A stretch of 64,000 nt of DNA. Origin: Trichosanthes cucumerina (lineage: Eukaryota; Streptophyta; Magnoliopsida; Cucurbitales; Cucurbitaceae). Of this stretch, positions 1-8,933 are shown piece after piece. The DNA is taken from NCBI GenBank assembly GCA_036507285.1, contig CM071835.1, positions 47,519,501 to 47,583,500 on the forward strand, given 5' to 3'. How positions within the stretch are numbered: position 1 is the first letter of the stretch; every line of letters begins with the position of its first letter. The position numbers and the translations under genes are program-made. The notes under the pieces were generated by a model that was given only the letters and a program-made list of their open reading frames with translations, was not told the origin of the DNA and did no database searches.

Positions 1-840
1 GATTTCCTTGTTGGTTTTCCTTCGTAGTCCTCCCTACGACAGCTATTGTTTGGACGAATACTTGGAAATTTAAAGATTGAGGGTGGCACTCACAAGATTC
101 ATTAAGAGTTAATGGATTCAGATCGAAAAATGGTAACTAGATGCCTAATAGAATAAGAGTTATTCTGGTATTAGGGCCTGGTCGAGAAAGTCTCGTCCTA
201 GAGGAGGAGTGGCTTTGTCTACCCTATGGTGGCGGTCATTCTAAACCTTTGGGGTATCATTGCAATTTTTAATGACCTAGGGATCATAGGATAAAAATTT
301 TCTAAAACCTGATTGGATTTTCAAAAGTTTTTGCGAGATTAATACAAAGTTTTCCATTTTTCAGCAACAAAATATCAAACGCTTTTAATGCTCCTTTAGC
401 TTCCGATAAGTTAGTCGGCGATAATTTTTCGTGGAAAAACAATATTGACACGATTTTGGTAGATGACGACCTAGAGTTCGCGCTCACTGAGGATGGTCCT
501 CAGGTACCCGGTCCAACAGTCCTATTCAATGATCTACAAACCTTCTAGTCTTTGGTGCAAATCAAAGGACATGAAGCTGAGGCAAGTGTTGCCTTTAGAC
601 TTTTTCACAGGGGTTCGACCTCTGAGATAAAATTTGTGGATTCTTCAGGCCCAAAAGGAAAGAAGGAGAAGTTGAAGAAGGTTAGGGTTGACCCGCTGCC
701 GCCCTAAAAAGCAAAGAGATCAAGGAAGTTGCAAGAAAGTGTTTCTGCTGCAACAGGGACGATCACCTGAAAAAGAGTTTTCTCAAGTTCCTTGATGAAA
801 AGAAGAAGACAGGTAAATGTGATTTACTTGTAATAGAAAC
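1..840 (+). pseudogene. Copia-1 leader and broken gag
   Basis: This is the left-truncated start of a Ty1/copia element; its 5' LTR lies outside the window. Bases 1-370 are untranslated leader: the stretch around 85-250 (GGTGGCACTCACAAG, GAATAAGAGTTATTCTGGTATTAG) is also found in the Copia-C leader near 10740-10860 and, reversed, in the Copia-A leader near 20150-20350. Gag-like sequence starts near 371 where the expected ATG reads ATA. It resembles the Copia-C gag start (SDKLVGDNF against SDKLNGDNF). Homology jumps at about 540-600, so most of gag is deleted. A degraded CCHC knuckle (KCFFCNRDDHLKK) follows near 735-775. Gag would form the virus-like particle; this copy cannot. Confidence 0.7.
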
Positions 841-1185
841 TTGCTTAGTGGGAGTAATGACTCTGTCTGGATATTGGATTTAGGCGCCACTAACCACGTT
901 TGCTCTTCTTTTCAAGGATTAAGTTCCTGGCAGCGGCTGCAAAAGGGTGAGATAACACTCAGGGTTGGATCTGAAGAAGTTGTCTCAGCTGCAGCAATTG
1001 GCACGGTGAAGTTGTTCTTTGGCGGGAAGTACTTATTATTGGATAATATGTACATACTTCCAGGGTTTACTAGAAACCTAGTTTCTATTTCCTGCCTATT
1101 AGAACAAAATATTTTCGTTTCTTTCAAGAGTAATAAAGCATTTTATTTCTCGAAATGGAAATTTGTTATGTTCTGCTTCGCTTGA
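841..1185 (+). pseudogene. Copia-1 aspartic protease segment
   Basis: An open frame of 114 codons continues from the gag knuckle into the protease of the copia polyprotein. The active-site region reads ILDLGATNHVC, whereas Copia-A and Copia-C keep ILDSGT/ATNHVC, so the catalytic Asp is present but the following Ser is Leu. Copia proteases normally need D-S/T-G, so this enzyme is probably dead. A frameshift near 1165-1185 separates it from the next segment. The start given is only the first possible codon in the frame; in an intact element the protease is released from Gag-Pol. Confidence 0.75.
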
Positions 1186-2461
1186 GGGTAATTTGTATGT
1201 TTTGAAGCCTAATTCGGTTAAAAGTATTTTGAATACCGAATTGTTTAAAACAACAGAAACACGAACTAAGAGATTAAAAGTTTCTCCAAAAGAAAGTGCC
1301 CATCTTTGGCATCTAAGGTTAGACCACATAAATCTCAATAGGATTGAGAGACTAGTGAAGAGCGGACTTCTAAGCGAGTTGGAAGAAAACTCTTTACCGA
1401 TTTGTGAGTCATGCCTTGAAGGCAAAATGACCAAACGTGCTTTTATTGGAATAGGATATAGAGTCAAAGAGCCTCTTGAGCTTATATATTCTGACGTCTG
1501 TGGTTCGATGAATGTTAAAGCACGAGGAGGTTATGAATACTTTGTATCTTTTATAGATGACTATTCGACGTATGGGTACATTTACCTAATGCATAGGAAG
1601 TCAGAAACACTTGAAAAGTTCAAGGAGTTCAAGACTGAGGTTGAGTACCTGTTAGGTAAAACGATTAAAACGCTCCGATCAGATCGAGGTGGAGATTATA
1701 TGGACACTGAATTCCAGGACTATATGATAGAACATGGAATTACGTCCCAACTCTCAACACCTGGTATGCCACAACAGAATGGTGTATCGGAGAGGAGAAA
1801 CAGAACCCTGTTGGACATGGTTCGGTCAATGATGAGCTATGATCGTCTCCCTAATTCTTTTTGGGGTTACGCAGTGGAGACTGCGATATACATTTTGAAC
1901 ACAGTTCCGTCGAAAAGTGTTTGTGAAACACCTTTCGAACTCTGGCATGGTCGTAAAACCAGTTTACTTCATTTCAGAATTTGGGGATGTCCGACCCATG
2001 TGTTGGTGTCAAACCCGAAAAAGTTAGAACCCCGTTCAAAGTTGTGCCTCTTTGGAGGTTACCCAAAAGAGACTAGGGGTGGTCTGTTTTATGATCCTAA
2101 GGATAATAGGGTGCTTGTGTCGACAAACGCCACTTTCCTTGAGGAGGACAACATAAGGGATCACTTACCAAGGAGTAAGATCGTGTTAAATGAAATGGAC
2201 AGTTCATCAGCAAGAGTTACTGATGGGGCTAGTACGTTAACAAGTGTTGTTGATCCTAGCACGTCTAGTCAAGTCCGTTCTCAAGAGTTGAGAATGCCTC
2301 GACGTAGTGGGAGGATTGTGAGACAACCTGAACGTTACATGGGTTTAGCTGAAACCCAGGTCGTCACTCCTGATGATGACTGTGAGGATCCATTGACCTA
2401 TGATCAGGCAATGACAGACGTTGACAAAGACGAATGGATTAAACTTATGGACCAGAATTAG
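1163..2461 (+). pseudogene. Copia-1 pre-integrase and integrase
   Basis: This is the longest copia frame in the window (432 codons). It holds the GAG-pre-integrase zinc site (His50, His55, Cys81, Cys84 in WHLRLDH and CESC). The integrase core follows with a D,D-35-E triad: Asp111 (YSDVCG), Asp174 (RSDRGGDY) and Glu210 (GVSERRN). Next come the C-terminal IWGCP/HVLV and FGGYPKETRGG blocks and the linker MPRRSGRIVRQPERYMG that precedes reverse transcriptase. The integrase residues look complete. The frame ends at a TAG immediately after MDQN, where reverse transcriptase should begin; that domain has been deleted, so the element could not replicate itself. Confidence 0.85.
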
Positions 2462-3009
2462 ATCACTGGACAACCGTAAAGGCAATCCTCAAGTATCTTA
2501 GGAGAACGAGGAACTACAACCTTGTGTATGGGAGTGGGGATTTGATCCTTACGGGATACACAGACTCTGACTTTCAGACCGATAAGGATTCTAGGAGAGC
2601 CACTTTGGGGTCAACCTTCATTCTACATAGAGGAGCTGTAGTGTGGCGAAGCATCAAACAGTGATGAGCCGAATATGTTGCGGCTTGTGAAGCTGCAAAG
2701 GAAGCTGTTTGGTTCAGTAAGTTCATGACGGATTTGGAAGTTGTTCCAAATCTGAACTTGCCGATTACCCTGTTTTGTGACAACAATGGTGTAGTAGCCA
2801 ACTCGAGAGAACCTCGGAGTCATAAAACGGGCAAGCACATTGAGCGTAAGTATAATCTGATACGGGAGATTGTGCTGCTGCGCGAGACGTGGCAGTGCCA
2901 CGCAGATAACCCGGAGCACAACGTTGCTGATCCATTTACAAAGGCCCTCACGGCTAAGGTATTTGAGGGTCACCTAGAGAGTCTAGGTCTTCGAGTGCTT
3001 CCTAACTAG
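2462..3009 (+). pseudogene. Copia-1 RNase H remnant
   Basis: Directly after the integrase linker the sequence jumps to the end of pol (DHWTTVKAILKYLRRTR), so roughly the whole reverse transcriptase is missing. The RNase H domain shows YTDSDFQTD, a damaged middle (a TGA stop near 2663 where other copies read QGCIADSTMEAEY), FCDNNGVVANSREPRSHK and HNVADPFTKALTAKVFEG. It ends LGLRVLPN followed by TAG at 3007-3009. An apparent small insertion near 2875 (RETWQCHADNPEHN) replaces the usual RGDV segment. Two of the catalytic Asp residues are visible; the Glu motif is lost. Confidence 0.8.
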
Positions 3010-3125
3010 GGCAAGTGGGAGTATTGTAAAAGGGTATTCTATGCCCTAGTTTATTGTATTACTTTTTATAGTATTACTATACTGTACATTTGAGAAATGT
3101 ATTATGTACTCCACTAGCTTAGTCC

Positions 3126-3136
3126 AAGTGGGAGTT
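3126..3136 (+). promoter_or_regulatory. Copia-1 polypurine tract
   Basis: AAGTGGGAGTT abuts the TG that opens the LTR at 3137. The same 11-mer precedes the Copia-C 3' LTR (15044-15054) and the Copia-F 3' LTR (58488-58498). It is the plus-strand primer site for reverse transcription. Confidence 0.85.
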
Positions 3137-3315
3137 TGTTGGGATGTATGTCCTCATCTCGTGTAGTTTGTAATATACCAAGTTGAAATAAATAAGAGTT
3201 ATTTTTTCAATGCTTTGTGTCTCGCATTTTTTCATAAACTTAATCTAATAAACTAAGCTCCAGGGTCATTGTATTATGAGAGAACTAGAACTTGAACGGT
3301 GTGTAGTGGACACAC
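3137..3315 (+). mobile_element. Copia-1 LTR, first part
   Basis: The LTR opens TGTTGGGATGTATGTCC right after the polypurine tract and breaks at 3315 where Copia-A is inserted. It resumes at 23627. The proof of continuity is the 5-bp duplication CACAC at 3311-3315 and 23622-23626. Joined length is about 1.83 kb, close to the 1.86-1.89 kb of Copia-C LTRs. Confidence 0.85.
3311..3315. repeat. Target-site duplication of Copia-A (left)
   Basis: CACAC immediately before the element end TGAAGGG; the partner copy is 23622-23626 immediately after CCCAACA. This is the 5-bp size expected for copia integrase. Confidence 0.9.
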
Positions 3316-3784
3316 TGAAGGGATCGAATCCCACAGCAGAAGCAATTGTTAATTGCGTGTTCTTAATTTAGTTACATGAATTACAATCAAGATCTAATCT
3401 AACTAGATTAAGCATGCATTTCTACAAGATGGGCAACAAGATATTACCTTTGAAGAACTCTTTCTTCAAGTGCTCCTTCTTCCACGATCACGATCTCAGC
3501 AACACGAACCCGAACGATCACGGACACTACCACCGGATCTTCTCCGTTGTTCTCTAGGTGAGGGAGGAAGGTGGGTTTCCTTTAGGTGAGATGAGATGTT
3601 TGTGAGAGAGGTTGTGTGTTTTGTTTGTAGAACCTTTCCAACAAGACAAAACACTTACAATCTAGGGTTTTCCAAGATGTTGTTTTTTTTTTTCAAATTG
3701 CATCTCATGCAACCTTTTATAAGGAAATAGGATGGAAATTACCATCCTATCCTTCCTTCATTCTCTCATTAGTATATAGTTTAT

Positions 3785-3883
3785 ATGTGAATCTAATTCA
3801 CATTAAAACCATATATTATATCAACTATATCATATATAATTGATGTAACACCTCATATATGAAATTGAACACTTCAATTTCAT
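3785..3883 (-). repeat. Inverted-repeat ladder in Copia-A 3' LTR
   Basis: Three successive inverted repeats with 3-nt spacers: 3785-3803 (8-bp arms, spacer CTA), 3816-3848 (15-bp arms with two mismatches, spacer CAT) and 3859-3883 (11-bp perfect arms, spacer CAC). Read on the element's sense strand the spacers are TAG, ATG and GTG. The same series is at 22585-22682 in the 5' LTR. Confidence 0.85.
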
Positions 3884-4179
3884 TCCTAACTTTATACCCT
3901 CAATATAACCATGTTGAGCCAACGGAGGGACCTAATGGACCTACAGTTCATGAGCTCCAATGATGTGAGATTAACTGATCAAACTCTTTGATCTAGTTAA
4001 TCAATATAAATTAACTACAAGTCACTCCACTATAGACTTGTAGCTGCACTCTCCTCACTGTAGATTATATTGTGTCCATTGATATAATCATTACCCATGA
4101 GTTGACCCTTCACAGGTTGTTCGTAATCATAGCTGGTTTAAATTACCGTTTTACCCCTGTGATTACCTCTTTGTTCCTT

Positions 4180-5635
4180 TGAAGGGAATCGAATCTCGCA
4201 GCGGAAGCAATTGTGAATCGCGCGTTCTTAATTTCATTACATGGATTACATTGAAGAACAAACTTAACTAGATTAAGCATATAATAGAAGATGGACAACA
4301 AGATTTATACCTTTGAAGAACTATTCTTCGAGTGCTCCTTTCCCCACGATCACGGACACTACCACCAGATCTTCTCCGTTGTTCTCTAGTTGAGGGAGGA
4401 AGGTGGGTTCCCTTTAGGTGAGATGAGGTATTTTGTGAGATTTTTAGTTAGAACTCTTTCCAACACAATGTGGAAGAATTCTCTAGGGTTTTTCAAAGAG
4501 ATGGAATAACTTCACTTAGTTGCATCTCATACAACTATATATATAGGGAAATAGGATGGAAATTACCATCCTATCCCTCGTATATTCTCCCACTATTATA
4601 TGGTTTATATGTGAATCTAATTCACATTAAAACCATATATTATATCAATTATATCATATATAATTGATATAACATCTCATGTATGAAATTAAACACTTCA
4701 ATTTCATTCATAACTTTATACCCTCAATATTACCATGTTGAGCCAACAGAGGGACCTAATGGACCTACAGTTCATGAGCTCCAATGATGTGAGATTAACT
4801 GATCAAACTCTTTGATCCAGTTAATCAATATTCATTAACTACAAGTCACTCCACTATAGACTTGTAGTTGCACTCTCTCTCTTGTAGATTATATTGTGTC
4901 CACCGATATAATCATTACCCATGAGTCGACCCTTCACGGGTTGTTCGTAATCATGGCTGGGTCAAATTACCGTTTTACCCCTGTGATTACCTCTTTGTTC
5001 CTTAAGCACCACTGATCCTCTAATGAACAACAAGTCTAAGGTCCTACCATAGACTCATACCCTCATAGATGGCGGGCCCCCGTTGTTCAAGACCTGGAGT
5101 CAGTTCTTAAGGGAACAACCTATCTAATTCCTTGGTGTAGAAATAAGTGAATTCCATCTTGTATAGTTAAGTCCCCAGCTACCTACGAGGTTCTGTCCCT
5201 GAGAATGTAGGCTTATTGAGTTGGCTACAGGCCACTCTCACCCATACTAGTCTAAGGATAAACCCTATATGCAGGAGTTCTTAACTTAAGGTTGGAGTGG
5301 GGTCATCCTGCATGAAGGGTTCATACAGGATGCCCCCACTCGCATGTCAACCACATGAATGAGTTGGATTACCTCATTTGTACTAATTACAAAGTGGGTT
5401 GCATCCATGGTGTTACCAGAATGTGGTTTCCAACCTTATTCTTATACCATAGACCATTTAGGTTATATTCTTGAACACAATCCAAATAGTGTCCACTACA
5501 CTGATGTTCAAGATATATTATAACCTTGGAGCTTATTTTATTGGATTTATAAAACAAGAATATAATTTTATCAAAACAAATAACTCTTTATTTATTTGAT
5601 CAAAATTACACAAGTTTAGGGCATAAATCCCAACA
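4180..5635 (-). mobile_element. Solo-B, solo copia LTR of the Copia-A family
   Basis: A complete minus-strand LTR (TGAAGGG...CCCAACA as written) of 1456 bp with no internal region. It is flanked by TCCTT at 4175-4179 and 5636-5640. It lies inside another LTR of the same family, so homologous sequence continues from GTTCCTT on one side to AAGCACCACC on the other. Its ladder is especially clean: 4640-4672 is a perfect 15-bp inverted repeat (arm TTATATCAATTATAT) around CAT. A solo LTR arises by recombination between the two LTRs of an inserted element. Confidence 0.92.
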
Positions 5636-6371
5636 TCCTTAAGCACCACCGATCCTCTAATGAACAACAAGTCTAAGGTCCTACCATAGACTCATACCCT
5701 CTTAAGTAAGTTAGAGGGCGGGGCCCCGTTGTTCAAGACTTGGAGTCAGTTCTTAAGGGAACAACCTATCTAATTCCTTAGTGTAGGAATGAGTGAATTC
5801 CATCTTGTATAGTTAAGTCCCCAGCTACCTACGAGGTTCTCTGTCACGAGAAGGTAGGCTTATTGAAGTCGACTACTCTGTGCCACTCTCACCCATACTA
5901 GTCTAAGGACAAACCCCTATAAGCAGGGGAGTTCTTAACTTACTCGAGATTCAAAGTCGAGTCACTAATGATCATCTATAAATTATCAGTCTTATCCTGT
6001 TAACGATGTTACACTGGTTAGACTAATAATTTGCAGTCCGGTCTTGTATGAACTCTTCATACAGGATGCTCTTACTCGCAAGTCAACTACATGAATGAGT
6101 TGGATTACCTCATTTGTACTAATTACAAAGTGGGCCGCATCCATGGTGTTACCAGAATGAGGTTTCCAACCTTATTCTTATACCATAGACCATTTAGGTT
6201 ATATTCTTGAACACAATCCAAATAGTGTCCACTACACTGATGTTCAAGATATATTATAACCTTGGAGCTTAGTTTATTGGATTTATAAAGCAAGAATATA
6301 ATTTTGTCAAAACAAATAACTTTGTATTTATTTGATCAAAATTACAAAAGTTTAGGGCACAAATCCCAACA

Positions 6372-6386
6372 ATCTCCCACTTGGCC
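6372..6386 (-). promoter_or_regulatory. Copia-A polypurine tract
   Basis: The complement of ATCTCCCACTTGGCC reads GGCCAAGTGGGAGAT directly before the 3' LTR start at 6371. This places the internal region to the right of the LTR and sets the element's orientation as minus. Confidence 0.85.
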
Positions 6387-6476
6387 TAAAGCTTGTGGAG
6401 TACTAAAACATTACAGTAATGTAAATACAATAAACTAGGGCATTTAAACCCTTTGTACAAAATACTCCCACTTGCC

Positions 6477-7029
6477 CTAGTTGGGGAAGACTTGTAAACG
6501 TAGACCTTCTAGGTGACTCTCAAACACTTTAGCCGTGAGAGCCTTTGTAAAAGGATCAGCAACGTTGTGCTCCGAGGTTATCTTCGTGACGATTACGTCT
6601 CCTCGATACACGATCTCTCGGATGAGATGATATTTCCGCTCAATATGCTTTCCCCTCTTGTGACTTCGGGATTTCCTTGAATTTGCCACGACACCACTGT
6701 TATCACAATACAACGTGATGTGCATACTCATAATTGGAACAACTTCCAAATTCAACATGAATTTCCTTAACCAAACGACCTCTTTCATACCGCTTCACAA
6801 TTTGCTACATATTCAACCTCCATGGTGGAATCGATGCATCCTGGCAACCGCCATACTACAGCTCCTCCGTTAAGAGTGAATACTGATCCTGATGTAGATT
6901 TTTGAGAATCTTTATCAGTCTGAAAGTCAGAATCCGCGTATCCTGTAAGGATCAAATCCTTAGCCCCATACACAAGCATGTAGTTCCTTGTTCTCCGAAG
7001 ATACTTAAAGATTATTTTAACCGCGAGTT
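6477..7029 (-). pseudogene. Copia-A RNase H
   Basis: Read right to left, this is the C-terminal RNase H of the copia polyprotein. It runs from LVYGAKDLILTGYADSDF through TMEVEY, TLYCDNSGVVANS and HNVADPFTKALTAKVFE to a stop at 6477. All four catalytic acidic positions (YADSD, MEVEY, CDNSG, VADPF) can be seen. A frameshift near 6785-6790 splits the domain in two frames, and QGCIADSTMEAEY is damaged to PGCIDSTMEVEY. The segment ends at 7029, where Copia-C is inserted. The missing upstream pol resumes at 16912. Confidence 0.85.
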
Positions 7030-8919
7030 TGCTGGGTTTTATGTCCTAAAACTCGTGAGTTTGTAAATTGAATGTATATTCTATTTTGCAATAAAGTTAT
7101 TATTGAGATTTATTCAGTAAAGGTGTTATTGAATAAAGTGAATTGTATATTTTGAAACCCTAATCCAATAAAGAACACATGGCTATAGAATGTATACTTG
7201 AACTTTATGTGTGACATAAAAGTGGATCAGGTTCAAGTTATAGCCACAACGGTCTATAGTATAGGGATAAGGTTGGGTACCTTATCCTGGGGACACTATG
7301 GACGCGATCCACTTTGTAAAGTACAAACGATGTGATCCTGAATCGTTCATGTGGAGACATGCGAGTGGGGGCGACCTATGCAATGAGTTTGCATAAGACT
7401 GGACCGAGAAATAATCACTTAGACTTTATAACTCCATTTCCTTGTCTTAGCGACTATATTCATACGATGACCTAGGTAACTCGATCTTAATCTGAGCGTG
7501 CCATGAACTCCTGTTTATTCGGATTATCCTTAGATTTGCATGGGTGAGAGTGGCCTGAGATTGCCGACTCAATAAACCTCCCATTTCAGGGATAAGACCA
7601 AGGTAAATAGTGGGAACATAGTTACGCAAGATGGAATTCACTCCTACCCGTTTTAGGGATTAGTAGAGAGGTTGTTCCCTTAAGTGTCGACTCGGGTCTT
7701 GAACAAAGGGCCCACCCTCTCATTGGCTCGAGAGGATTCGGTTTGTTGGTTGGACCACAAACCAATTGTTCATTAGAGGATCGGTGGGACTTAAGGAACA
7801 AGAAGTAATTCTGAGGTAAAAGCGGTAATTTTGACCATTTGTAAATCTGAACGACTGTGAAGGATCGACTTACTAATCATGGTTATATCGAGTGGACAAA
7901 AATATATGTATAGTGAGGAGAGTGCAACCACTAGGCTTTAGTGGAGTGTCCTAGTGGTTAACGAATGTTGATTAGCTAGGCTAAAGAGTTCGGTCGGTTA
8001 ATCTTGTATCGTTGGAGCTCATGATCTGTAGGTCCATTAGGTCCCCTTACTAGCTCGGACTAAGCCTTGTAACATTTTGAGAGAAAAGAATTTGAATTGT
8101 TCAAATTCGGTTTTGGGAGAAAACGTTAATTATATGTGATATACTTAACGTGTCACAGTTTAATTATGAATTAAACTATAATAAAGAAGAGGTGGAAATA
8201 TTTAAATGTGATTTAAATATTTGTTCGGTTTATAACATGAATAGGGATTCATGTTTAAACGATCGATTTAAGAAATCGGGATTGGTCCAATTATTTAATT
8301 TAATATTTGTTATTAAATTATTTAAAATTAATTAATTAAATTATTTAATTAATTTAATTAATAAATTTATTTTTAATTTAAAATTAATTTTATATTAATT
8401 TTGAATTAAAATTAAATGAAAATTCAATTTTGATTTTGAATTTCAATTGGACCAAAGGAAAAAGCATGAGTAACCTTGCTACTTTTTCAAATTCACTCAA
8501 ATTGGGCACCTTCTTCTTGCTAAATCATTCTCATCTTCTTGCTGTCATCTTCTCCTAGCTTGAAGAAGCTTTTGGTTTCTTTAATTGAAGAAGAAACCAT
8601 TAGATTAAAGGGAATTAATCAGAATTTTGATAATTCACGTTTTTGAGACCTTTCTCCCATCTCTCTTCAAATTCTCTCTATCAAAGATCCCACAATCTGT
8701 TCCAAGGCCTGAGAATAGTAGGGAAGACACTAGAGGTTGTCCACAAAGTGTTTGTGACAAGAAATTGCCCACGGATTAGGAGAATTTTGAACTACAAAGG
8801 TATGTGTTCATACTCTCTGTTTTTCCAGATTTGAGCATGCTTTTTGTTTTGTAAAATTGATTAACTTAGAGTGTTCAAGATCCAAAATTGCTTCCGCTTT
8901 CTTAATCTACACTCTTTCA
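7030..8919 (+). mobile_element. Copia-C 5' LTR
   Basis: It starts TGCTGGGTTTTATGTCC and ends CACTCTTTCA, 1890 bp. Landmarks: the shared copia-LTR block GGAGCTCATGATCTGTAGG near 8013, the inverted-repeat ladder 8088-8278, a long A/T block 8280-8450, and a pyrimidine-rich R/U5 part with TTCTTGCTGTCATC. No clear TATA box is visible. Two solo LTRs of this family occur at 26591 and 35881. The 60-75 codon frames in its distal part differ in frame between copies and are not credible genes. Confidence 0.9.
8088..8278 (+). repeat. Inverted-repeat ladder in Copia-C 5' LTR
   Basis: Six inverted repeats in 191 bp: 8088-8108 (9-bp arms, spacer TTG), 8124-8150 (12-bp arms, one mismatch, GTG), 8157-8177 (9, ATG), 8196-8222 (12, GTG), 8234-8255 (9, AGGG) and 8264-8278 (6, AAG). 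All arms are perfect except the second. Equivalent series lie at 16101-16288, 27657-27850 and about 36936-37110. At 27723-27749 the third member has perfect 12-bp arms. Confidence 0.9.
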
Positions 8920-8921
8920 AT

Positions 8922-8933
8922 TGGTATCAGAGC
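8922..8933 (+). promoter_or_regulatory. Primer-binding site, initiator tRNA-Met
   Basis: TGGTATCAGAGC follows the LTR end by two bases and is the standard 12-nt complement of the plant initiator tRNA-Met 3' end used by copia elements. Confidence 0.92.

Larger units (their letters stand above)
3316..6371 (-). mobile_element. Copia-A 3' LTR (split by Solo-B)
   Basis: The LTR occupies 3316-4179 and 5641-6371, about 1.6 kb of its own sequence. On the minus strand it starts TGTTGGGATTTGTGCCC (ending at 6371) and finishes ...GATCCCTTCA (at 3316). A TATA-like TATAAAAGG lies at 3713-3721 on the minus strand, with the ladder of inverted repeats at 3785-3883 just upstream in the sense direction. The partner LTR is 22115-23621. 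A poly-T run at 3678-3694 and the leaf-like GGATGG/CCATCC inverted repeat at 3729-3750 recur in the partner. Confidence 0.85.

Noticed and set aside
8643..8834. Short frames of 60-75 codons in the distal part of Copia-C-type LTRs (also 16620-16826, 28118-28312, 37430-37657)
   Set aside because: The starts and frames differ between copies, indels shift them freely and the start codons are inconsistent; this is conserved R/U5 DNA, not a protein.
8921..8933. tRNA gene near TTGGTATCAGAGC
   Set aside because: Only the 12-nt primer complement is present; no cloverleaf sequence follows.
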